Assembly: GCA_037349105.1 (NCBI GenBank)
Contig: JAYJMM010000106.1
Location: 682,001-746,000, forward strand
Direction of reading: 5' to 3'
Source: Limnomonas spitsbergensis
Taxonomy: Eukaryota > Chlorophyta > Chlorophyceae > Chlamydomonadales
Length of the DNA stretch: 64,000 nucleotides
A program made the position numbers and the translations under genes. Position 1 is the stretch's first letter. Every line of letters begins with the position of its first letter. Below the pieces are notes generated by a model, which saw only the letters and a list, made by a program, of their open reading frames with translations, was not told the origin of the DNA and did no database searches. Below, in pieces: positions 19,701 to 27,800 of the stretch.

Positions 19701-21327
19701 GATGGAGTGTTTCACAATGTTTGCTTTGCAGGGCTCGGATATGGTGACGAGGCGAGAGGGCTGGGGAGATAAGAAAGCAGGGCTTCACAGCATAGTCACA
19801 CGGTCACAAATTCTCCAAACAGAGCACTTGCTCAGGCGGGGCAGTGCAGGGACACATGCTGATGTGGGTTGAGTGGATGGACACATACTGAGGCGGGTGA
19901 GTGGAGGGGCACACGTGGATTATGGATGGCTACGAATGTTCCCACTAGACCAGTCATGTTTCCCGCGCTGCTTATCTCAGGAGCTATCTAAAAGGCTCCC
20001 ACCGGCTTCAGGCCTTCTCACCTGGTGATATTTCACGACGTTGGAATGACTGGAGCCATGGAGTGTTCTTAGCTCTGTGGTAATCTGCACAGTGGTGGCA
20101 TGAGAGACAATTGGCGTCGAGTGGCCGACACAGCATGGCCATGCTTGAAAAGCTTGAGGACAGACGATGTTTAATTCACAATTCTCATTGTTTTGATCCG
20201 TAATTTGTCACAAAAAAGAGACAATATTAGCTTTGGTAATGCAGTACCAGGATTGAATGCCCAGTTCACATAGACATTCCTCGCGCCTCCTGCTATGACA
20301 CACCTACCTGTTTTCGAATGATGTCCGAGCTGACATCAAACTGGATTACTTTGAGCACCAACAGCTGGCCATTGTGACGGTTCCGAACCTGAAGAGCACA
20401 GCAAAGCAAAAAGGAAGCAGGGAATTCAAAATCTGCGCTGGCCAGTCCCTGCACCCCGACAACATTTGTATATTTCCCATACTCATGGCGTTGCATTAAT
20501 AACTAAGCAAACGCCTGTTGCAACAGCAAACGCCTGTTGCAACAGCCCCATTACAAATTTACAGCAAGGCAATATGTGTCCCTTCGCTGAATACCACAGC
20601 CCCATCCCCATGGCTTGACTCACCTTCTTGGCCACTCCGCTGCTGCCGCTGCCAATCACTCCCAGCTCCTCTAGATCAGCCAGACTTAACTCACTGGTGC
20701 TCGTTGCACCTTGTTCTACGTCTCCTCCCTATTGAATTATTGAACGGGTCGAGCCCGGTGCATGGGGGAGGAGGGGAAGTCAGTTCGCATGGTTGTGAGC
20801 AGCAGCCACAAAAGGGCTTCATGGCTGCACCCAGAATACTGAGAGAAACCTGATTGGATTTTGATAGGGGCAAGAGCAACGAAGTCGCAACTGCTGTTGC
20901 ACCCCGTGACATCTCACCCGCGAAGCATCCTCAGGAGCACCACCAACAGATGTCCTGCGACACGCAGATAAACGTTATTTCAAGATGAATTATATCAGAG
21001 CAAGTCAAGCTGCCAGCGTCAAGGATTTTCCTCTCCCTGATACATACTCTGAGAGCATGTGAAGGGCACGTGAGAATGCTTCGCTAAGCGCACCCTGCTG
21101 AGGTGAAGCTGAGCGCAGGGGATGAGATCGTGAGGCCCTCTTTACCGATGGTCAAGTCGCCCTCAGTGAACTTGCCAGCGTTATTTCTGCGGGCCAACAA
21201 GCACAGCGGTGAGGCAGGCTAGGCTGGCTGGATCTACAAATCGAGTCACAAGGGGATTCACGCACATTGTATACGACGTCTTCAACTCCTGAGGCAAATT
21301 TAGTGGGTCGGGCCGTCTCCTCTGCAT
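13583..21327 (-). CDS. MAP kinase kinase (MAPKK/MEK-type dual-specificity kinase), 11 exons
   Basis: Joining 11 exons gives about 316 aa with no frame break, the usual MAPKK size. Order: N-terminal extension (about 1-50), Gly-rich loop GSGSSG (about 61-66), the VLK lysine (about 84), an [17 protein letters not shown] hinge, catalytic loop HRDIKPSN (about 176-183), DFGVS (196-200), an activation segment ending in MSPE (about 220-223), the MAPKK-typical DLWSLGLTL and GRFPYPPP, and a C-lobe segment [12 protein letters not shown]. The protein should phosphorylate a MAP kinase on its activation-loop Thr and Tyr in the cytosol. The activation segment has Ser and Thr residues where upstream MAPKKKs act. 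Nearly every intron carries repeats derived from adjacent exon edges. The gene diverges from the myosin gene across 372 bp. The last exon ends at an in-frame TGA but also contains a possible donor, so the C-terminus is uncertain. Confidence 0.88.
13724..14330 (-). repeat. About 118-bp tandem array of MAPKK exon 11 starts
   Basis: Five additional units (near 13825, 13942, 14058, 14173 and 14298) carry the acceptor ctgcag and a degenerate copy of the exon start. The minus strand of one reads [20 protein letters not shown]. Four of the five keep a usable AG before the copy. Confidence 0.88.
14345..14810. repeat. 78-bp tandem repeat, about 5.5 units
   Basis: Unit core 'ccaccaagcctcccacccaa', spaced 77-78 bp. 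It lies in the MAPKK intron between exons 10 and 11. Open frames across it on both strands arise from the unit length (26 codons) and are not taken as genes. Confidence 0.9.
14844..14882 (-). CDS. MAPKK exon 10 (microexon)
   Basis: A 13-codon exon, [13 protein letters not shown], phase 0, between GRFPYPPPQ and [10 protein letters not shown]. This matches the FWELL-D-IV segment of MAPKKs. Donor gtgaaa; acceptor gtgcag. Confidence 0.85.
14885..15186 (-). repeat. Degenerate copies of the MAPKK exon 10 acceptor
   Basis: The motif 'ctgcacatgcagc' recurs three times. Near 15085-15120 a copy of acceptor plus exon start (gtgcag then ctgagcttcaag) is visible, reading LSFKMLL on the minus strand. Confidence 0.6.
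15385..15547 (-). repeat. Tandem copies of the 3' end of MAPKK exon 9
   Basis: Two units of about 78 bp repeat the exon end (segments like 'gaaacctgcccaggacgc', coding LGRFPYP on the minus strand) before and including donor-like sequence. They lie directly downstream of the exon in gene direction. Confidence 0.8.
15548..15640 (-). CDS. MAPKK exon 9 (subdomain IX)
   Basis: 31 codons, with [19 protein letters not shown] and RFPYPPPQ, diagnostic of MAPKKs. The acceptor is tttcag and the donor gtgagg. Both edges of this exon are amplified in the flanking introns. Confidence 0.93.
15641..16000 (-). repeat. About 120-bp degenerate copies of the MAPKK exon 9 start
   Basis: Units near 15749, 15873 and 15990 repeat the acceptor and first half of exon 9. 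On the minus strand fragments such as [12 protein letters not shown] can still be read in one unit. Other units are frameshifted. Confidence 0.78.
16085..16415 (-). repeat. 81-bp tandem array containing the MAPKK exon 9 acceptor
   Basis: About four units ('cagaggccttgagacaaacg' core). Each unit begins on the minus strand with an AG followed by a copy of the exon's first codons (ggtgactc then tactcgttt). The unit is 27 codons long, so one minus frame stays open across the array. Confidence 0.8.
16809..16868 (-). CDS. MAPKK exon 8 (activation segment)
   Basis: 20 codons, [29 protein letters not shown] is the P+1 loop of MAPKKs and the Ser and Thr residues before it include the likely phosphorylation sites. 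Phase 0; donor gtgggc. Confidence 0.92.
16965..17020 (-). repeat. Degenerate copy of MAPKK exon 8 in the upstream intron
   Basis: The minus strand reads [15 protein letters not shown] where the true exon has [16 protein letters not shown]. Base identity is clear ('gtcttagctgggtg'), about 150 bp upstream of the exon in gene direction. The conserved GTVTY is lost, so this is not a usable alternative exon. Confidence 0.7.
17021..17868. other. MAPKK intron 7, outer part
   Basis: Contains a T/C-rich tract with tttctttctttc runs (17185-17260), then unremarkable sequence. No ORF or repeat unit of the exon-edge kind was seen apart from the exon 8 copy just outside this interval. Confidence 0.4.
17871..18008 (-). 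CDS. MAPKK exon 7 (catalytic loop and DFG)
   Basis: 46 codons, with [11 protein letters not shown] and [13 protein letters not shown]. The HRD aspartate and DFG aspartate are intact. The acceptor is tgtgcag and the donor gtgggt. Two further copies of the exon's first half lie upstream in a 111-bp tandem array with their own acceptors. Confidence 0.92.
18009..18245 (-). repeat. 111-bp tandem copies of the MAPKK catalytic-loop exon start
   Basis: Two extra units (starting near 18052 and 18163 on the plus strand) repeat the first half of exon 7, including the acceptor and the [10 protein letters not shown] codons. The unit is 37 codons long and contains no stop in the kinase frame, so the reading frame stays open through all three copies. 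The linker reads [12 protein letters not shown]. Confidence 0.9.
18280..18645 (-). repeat. About 105-bp tandem repeats with exon 7 acceptor-like starts
   Basis: Four units share 'ttgtgtaggtgcagcagccc'. On the minus strand they read as diverged exon 7 starts ([13 protein letters not shown]). They lie upstream of the 111-bp array and look like older copies of the same junction. The last one (near 18600-18640) is the most diverged. Confidence 0.8.
18986..19035 (-). repeat. Duplicate of the 3' end of MAPKK exon 6
   Basis: On the minus strand the segment reads [16 protein letters not shown], a near copy of the true exon end ([16 protein letters not shown]). It lies immediately downstream and is followed by GT. 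Using this second donor would insert a second PEPYIAEL block if the frame allows. Confidence 0.75.
19036..19158 (-). CDS. MAPKK exon 6 (hinge region), apparent GC donor
   Basis: 41 codons including [18 protein letters not shown] and [12 protein letters not shown]. The exon is followed by gcaagt, a GC-AG type donor. A second, slightly diverged copy of its last 45 bp follows directly (18991-19032) and has a GT donor (gtgtga). Confidence 0.88.
20022..20084 (-). CDS. MAPKK exon 5 (alpha-C helix)
   Basis: 21 codons, [20 protein letters not shown] then Q. This carries the alpha-C glutamate and the SNVV motif. Phase 0 at both ends; donor gtgaga. Confidence 0.88.
20308..20388 (-). CDS. MAPKK exon 4 (catalytic lysine)
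   Basis: 27 codons with [13 protein letters not shown], where the VLK lysine contacts ATP, and the MAPKK-typical IIRKQ at the end. The donor is gtaggt and the acceptor cttcag. Confidence 0.9.
20624..20693 (-). CDS. MAPKK exon 3 (glycine-rich loop)
   Basis: Codes for [19 protein letters not shown] followed by VAKK, the nucleotide-binding glycine loop. The donor is gtgagt. The start after 'caccag' fits the phase of exon 2. A neighbouring AG (caacgag) would also keep the frame. Confidence 0.85.
21094..21186 (-). CDS. MAPKK exon 2
   Basis: Codes for [20 protein letters not shown] and on, matching the GTFKDGDL-type segment before the kinase domain in MAPKKs. The acceptor is cccgcag. It ends in phase 2. 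Confidence 0.75.
21278..21327 (-). CDS. MAPKK exon 1 (start)
   Basis: ATG at 21327-21325 begins [16 protein letters not shown], resembling the basic/proline N-terminus (docking-site region) of plant MAPKKs. It ends two bases into a codon at a GT (gtcgta, a weak donor) and joins exon 2 in phase. The upstream frame offers no other ATG near by. The call rests on phase and resemblance. Confidence 0.6.
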
Positions 21328-21699
21328 CCTCTTAAGCTCGAAGAGTCGAAGACAAGGAAATGAAATATGAAAAGCCCTGCAACGTGTCACAGCTCAAACA
21401 AAGGGGACGCTTGAGCTAATCAGAGCAATGCAGGCAAAATGCATTAACCCGCGAGCTGGCTTTGCCCTGATGCAAAGCGGGTCTGTTCTTCACACCTCGA
21501 CGTTTGAGGGGGGTTGGGCATTGTTCGAACTGGACCTGCCGATGTTCAAAAACCGGGACGTGTAACTGCTTGCAAAGCAATGCAAACCACGTATAGTAAA
21601 ACATTTATGTACACCTGACTCGGCTAAAATTCTTGGACAGGTTTTTGAGGGCCACGACTCATTACAGCGAGCTAACTAACAGGGACAGCTTTTCAGAGA
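21328..21699. promoter_or_regulatory. Shared divergent promoter region (MAPKK / myosin)
   Basis: 372 bp separate the two proposed start codons, which face away from each other. No TATA box is clear. A 'tttcag' before the myosin ATG could be a splice acceptor from an upstream non-coding exon. Function is inferred only from layout. Confidence 0.45.
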
Positions 21700-21897
21700 A
21701 TGCCTGCATACCACGATTTAGAATCAAGCTGGACTCCTGGTACCAGAGTTTGGATACCAGACGGGAAGTCATGGACCACAGCCTCCGTCGTCAAAGCTCT
21801 AAGCGACGGGTCCTTGATTGTTGACAATGGACTCGATTCTCAAAGAACCTGTGAGCCTGGTGATTGCTACCTTCTGAATTCGGAATCGCACGTTGAG
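21700..21897 (+). CDS. Myosin exon 1 (SH3-like domain)
   Basis: 66 codons from [22 protein letters not shown] matches the N-terminal SH3-like domain of myosins XI/II (G-V-W-P-D core). Ends before gtgcgg in phase 0. Confidence 0.82.
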
Positions 21898-24800
21898 GTG
21901 CGGTGGGCAGAATTGAAGCCAACCGGAATCTGCATCAACGGAACATGGGGGCCCCCAAGGCGACTCGTTTAAGACCATCTGAACCTGGATTAAGAGCTAT
22001 GCATGCCTTCTCACATAATTCGGGCTGTTCCTCCACATATCACTAGCCTGGAAGTTCTACATCTGCCTACCCCATGTCCTACCTACCATGCACCAAAACC
22101 CTCTCATGCCAAACTGATTACCTCATGCGGCCCAACAACCTTTCGTCTCCTACCTAACCCCTAATGTCAGTTATGAACCTCTGAGTCATTTGTTCGCCAC
22201 TTGCTTTGATGCAGCTTAGTCCATGGCTAGTTACATCGACAACAGCCCCCCACCTAATGATACGTTTCATGTGCCCAGGACCTGACCACCTTGGCCCACC
22301 TCCACGAGCCTGGCGTCCTGTCAGCACTGGGTGACCGCTATGGCTCGCGCAAAATCTACACTGCGGTAAGCACACAACAGCCTTTCTTTCAAGGCTCGCC
22401 ATACAACCTTCGCCTGGCCGCTTAGCGGCCACCACTGGGCCGATGGGGACCAAACCTTGACCGACTTACTGCCGGTGGCACAAGCAGCAGGGCTTGCTGC
22501 ACCGTCCCATCTGGCAGCAGGCCATGATGCACCTTTCATGTACATTAAGTGCTGAAAAACGAGCACTGGCTCACGTCCCTTGGACTAACCCGGGCGCCCG
22601 TGCTCTTATGACAATCGCCATGCCGCGCCTCTTCTGCGCACCCCTCTGGTATCTGGGCTTTTGAACCAGCAGCTGTCAAAGACTACCCCCCCTGGTTCTT
22701 TTGTGTCCTGCCAGGTCGGATCCATCCTTGTGGCTCTCAATCCCTTCGCCTCCATCCCAGAGCTGTTCGGGCAGGGCGTTGTGGAGGCATACGTTGAGGT
22801 GCGACCGGTTGCCATCAGAGTCTATTTTAGTAGTCAAGGCCCCCTTTTTTAGGTTGCTGGGCTGCGAAGGGGGTCCAACCTTAATCTAAGAGCACTTTGG
22901 TATGGTCTCTATTGACGCATATGCTGAGGTGCCATTGGGTGATATGGAGCTGTCTCCCTCTCGAGATCAAGCAGAGTGAGGCAGTCGGTGTTTAATTTAG
23001 CATGCAACAGACCTTGTGTGGTAGGCCGCTGGGCAGCCGCCACTGGCCTGATGGCCGGGAGCCCAAGCAGCAGGGCCTTGCAGCACCAGAACGCCGGGCC
23101 AAAATCTAAGATGTAGCTGGATCTTAGGGTTTTAGGAGTTCAGCTGAACCGTTGTTCAAATTAAGTGGGTGTGATGGGGCAGACATAAACCCTAAACCCT
23201 ATACCCTAAATCCAGTGTCTGTTAAGAACGTACGAGACCACGTGTGGCAGGCCACTGGGCAGCCCACACTTAGCTGAAGGGGACCGGACCTTGACCGGCT
23301 GATAGGCGCGAGCCCAAGCAGCATGACTGCCTGCACCAACCCTGACGGTGGAAGACTTGTGAGAGGCAGCTGACTTGTGCCGGTGTATCTGAAGCACCCT
23401 AAAATGAACATCGGTAGAGCTCAGGTAATGCAGCGTCTCTAGCAGCCAAGGGGCTTGACTGCTTGAGCAGCCTGTCACTTTCAGTCTGGAATGGACATAA
23501 ATTCTGCACCCTGACATGCCGGTAGCGTCCCACCGTTGAAATCATATGGCCACCCCACCGTTGCCGTCCCATCCGAATTTCCGTCTTGCCGATGCATCTC
23601 TCAGGCCGCCGGACCGTCAGGCAGCGGAACCTCCGGCATGCCTCCACACGTGTATGCTGCTGCCAGCACTGCGTACCGCCAGATGATGCGGGACAGTGCT
23701 GGGCAGGCGATCCTGGTGAGCCATGTTTTGTTTTACGTGATTCAGCTGTGATTCAGCTACATCACGGCTGTCATTCAGCTGTGATTCAGCTACATCACGG
23801 CTGTTATTCAGCTGTGATTCAGCTACATCACGGCTGTCATTCAGCTGTGATTCAGCTACATCACGGCTGTCATTCAGCTGTGATTCAGCTACATCACGGC
23901 TGTTATTCAGCTGTGATTCAGCTACATCACGGCTGTCATTCAGCTGTGATTCAGCTACATCACGGCTGTCATTCAGCTGTGATTCAGCTACATCACGGCT
24001 GTTATTCAGCTGTGATTCAGCTACATCACGGCTGTCATTCAGCTGTGATTCAGCTACATCACGGCTGTCATTCAGCTGTGATTCAGCTACATCACGGCTG
24101 TTATTCAGCTGTGATTCAGCTACATCACGGCTGTCATTCAGCTGTGATTCAGCTACATCACGGCTGTCATTCAGCTGTGATTCAGCTACATCACGGCTGT
24201 TATTCAGCTGTGATTCAGCTACATCACGGCTGTCATTCAGCTGTGATTCAGCTACATCACGGCTGTCATTCAGCTGTGATTCAGCTACATCACGGCTGTT
24301 ATTCAGCTGTGATTCAGCTACATCACGGCTGTCATTCAGCTGTGATTCAGCTACATCACGGCTGTCATTCAGCTGTGATTCAGCTACATCACGGCTGTTA
24401 TTCAGCTGTGATTCAGCTACATCACGGCTGTCATTCAGCTGTGATTCAGCCACATCACAGCTGTGGGGGCCTTTTGTAGCAAGTCCTGCTGCTCAGATTA
24501 CCGGCTGTTTGCCAGTCAAGGTTTGGTCCCAATTGGCGCAACACCGGTCAGGGCATCTCCGTGTTGCCGGCCAATGAAGTTAAGTGTTCAGGTGCTGGTC
24601 CAACCATCCTGGTGTGGCTGGCCATTCTTGTTCAGGGTCAAGGGTTGAGGTGCTGGGCTGTCATTCTGGTGCTGCTGGCAATTATAGTGAAGGGTTGAGG
24701 GTTGAGGTACTGGTCCAACCATCCTGGTGTGGCTGGCAATCATAGTGCAGGGTTGAGGGTTGACAATTCTAGTTGAGGGTTGAGGGTTGAGGTGTTGTGC

Positions 24801-27800
24801 AAGCCATTTTGGTGCTGCTGGCCATTTTGGTGAAGGGTTGAGGTACTGGTCCAACCATCCTGGTGTGGCTGGCAATTATAGTGCAGGGTTGAGGGTTGAC
24901 AATTCTAGTTCAGGGTTGAGGGTTGAGGTGTTGTGCAAGCCATTTTGGTGCTGCTGGTCATTTTGGTGAAGGGTTGAGGGTTGAGGTACTGGTCCAACCA
25001 TCCTGGTGTGGCTGGCAATTATAGTGCAGGGTTGAGGGTTGACAATTCTAGTTCAGGGTTGAGGGTTGAGGTGTTGTGCAAGCCATTTTGGTGCTGCTGG
25101 TCATTTTGGTGAAGGGTTGAGGGTTGAGGTACTGGTCCAACCATCCTGGTGTGGCTGGCAATTATAGTGCAGGGTTGAGGGTTGACAATTCTAGTTCAGG
25201 GTTGAGGGTTGAGGTGTTGTGCAAGCCATTTTGGTGCTGCTGGCCATTTTGGTGAAGGGTTGAGGGTTGAGGTGCTGGTCCAACCATCCTGGTGTGGCTG
25301 GCAATTATAGTGCAGGGTTGAGGGTTGGCAATTCTAGTTCAGGGTTGGGGGTTGATGTGTTGTGCAAGCCATTTTTGTGCTGCTGGCCATTTTGGTGAAG
25401 GGTTGAGGGTTGAGGTACTGGTCCAACCATCCTGGTGCTGCTGGCAATTATTTTCCAGGGCCGAGGGTTAAGATGCTGGACAAGCTGGCCTTGTGAATCT
25501 TGCTTTCTAATTTATGGTTCAGCCTGTGCACGTCGGTTATTTTGCCAAGCTGTGGAGGGTTTATTTAAATTCCAGGGTTGAGGGTTGAGGCGCTGGTTAG
25601 GCTGTCCTGGTTAGGGTGGTCATGCAGGGGTGTCATGGCAATGAAGATACATGGCTGGCACAGGCGACTGGCAATTGAATGCAGGTGTCTCGCACAGGTG
25701 ACTGGCAATTGAAAGCAGGTGTCTGGCACAGGCAGCTGGCACAGATGGCTGGCACTGCCTGAGCTAAGCAGGGACGTATTGGCAATGGAGACAGGTCACT
25801 GGTACATTCAGGTGGAACTGTCTCTTGAGCCTCAAAGCTTTTGACAAAAGTGTGAACACAGTATATATTTTCCGCCATTGCACTCATGCCTTTCCTCCCT
25901 CTCGTCTGCCTGTCCGACTCCCGTTTGGTTCCCTCCAACTCCGACCCTGTCCAACCGCCGTCCGACCCCTGCCCGATCCCTGTACGACCCTGTTTGACCC
26001 CTGCCCGACCCCCGTTTGACCCTGTCTGAACCCCGTTTGGCTCCTTCCGACTCCCTCCGACTCCTTCCGACCCTGTCCGACCCTTGGACTCACGTTTTGT
26101 TCCTGCAGATCACTGGAGAGAGTGGAGCTGGGAAGACTGAGACCAGCAAGCTCATCATGCGTTTCCTCCCTCTCGTCTAGTCTGCCTGACCGACTCCCGT
26201 TTGGCTCCCTACAGATCACTGGAGAGAGCGGAGCTGGGAAGACTGAGACCAGCAAGCTCATCATGGGCTGCCTGGCTCAGCTGGGGGCCGGAGGGTCTGC
26301 CGAGGATGGCGGCATGGCCGGCGGCAGTGGTGATAGCGGCAACGGCGACGGTGTTGAGCACAGAGTACTTCAATGCAATCCTTTGCTGGAGGCCTTTGGG
26401 AACGCAAAGACTGTGCGTAACAACAACTCCTCCAGATTCGGTGAGACTTTTTGTACGGTCTCTAGGTTTGCCCATGGGCAGTTACAGCCGATCGGCCGCC
26501 GACCAGAATGGCAAAAACAATATGGCAGATCGCCCCGCCAGGGGCGACTCGGCACTGTCCCGAAGAAAAAGAGGGGGGGGGGGGGTCATTCAAAGGCAGG
26601 CGCAGCTGAAGGCTGCAAAATGCGGGTTTGGCCAAACGGGGGGTCAGCTGAACAGGGGGTCAGCCCAAGGGGGGCTCCCCACACTGCGCCCCCTTTTGTC
26701 TTTGTCCCTGCAGGGAGGCCTATTGAGATCTACGTTGTCGCGTCTGTCAATGTGCTGCCAGAGCCCTCTCTCTGGCGATACTCTATAGGCTAGAGGCCCT
26801 GTCTCTCCCCTGAAGTGCCCGCTATAGACCCTTTTTCTCTTTTTTTCTCTCTGTCTCCTCAAGTGCCCGCTAGAGGTCCCCCCTCTCCCCTGAACTGCCC
26901 GCTAGAGACTCTCCCTCTCTCCCGAACTACCCGCCCGAGTCTCCTCATCCCCGACGCCATTTAATTCACCCATTGGCTCAATTCACACACAGGTAAGTAT
27001 GTGGAGATACGCTTCGGTGCGTCTGATGGCGCGTTGCTGGGTGCTGCGGTGCGCACGTACCTGCTGGAGCGCAGCCGTGTCGTGCATATCAACAGCCCTG
27101 AGCGCTCCTACCACATCTTCTACCAGGTATGGAGCGCAAAATACCAGATATTGTATCAGGTCATGTCCTGGTTCCAATTATCACAATATCCCCTTCCCCC
27201 CGCGCACCCCTCCATGCCCCCCCTCCTACCGCGGCTGTGTGCGAGTGTCTCATCACTGGACCAGCCATTACCCTGGTTCCAATTTTCACAATGCCCCACC
27301 CCCGCGCACCCCTCTGTGCCTTTCCTGCCGCAGCTGTGTGCGGGTGTCTAACCACTGGAGCAGTGATATCCTGGTTCCAATTTTCACAATATCCCCTTCC
27401 CCCCGTGCACCCTTCCATGCCCCCCCTCCTATCGCAGCTGTGTGTCAGTGTCTCATCACTGGACCAGCGATGTCCTGGTTCCAATTACCACAATACCCCC
27501 CCTGCGCACCCCTCCCTCCTGCCGCAGCTGTGTGCGGGCGCCTCTCCAGCCGAGGCAGCCCGTTGGAGCCTGGGTCCAGCTCAGTCCTTTTCCACCCTGG
27601 CCCAGAGCACATGCACAAGCCTGCCGGGTGTTGATGATGCAGCAGAATTCAAGGTAGGTGATGCGGATGACTCGTAGGATTGCTGTAGGCGTGAGGTATG
27701 GGGCATGAGGCGGAGTCGTAGGATTGCCGAAGGCATGGGGCATGAGGCGGACGACTCGTAGGATTACCGAAGGCATGGGGCATGAGGCGGATGACTCGTA

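Noticed and set aside
23586..24479. ORFs of nearly 300 codons on both strands
   Set aside because: 33-bp satellite; only the first 37 codons after 23605 on the plus strand are a real exon.
26109..26180. First P-loop copy as the true myosin exon
   Set aside because: It hits an in-frame stop without a good donor, while the second copy continues into a full, canonical exon.
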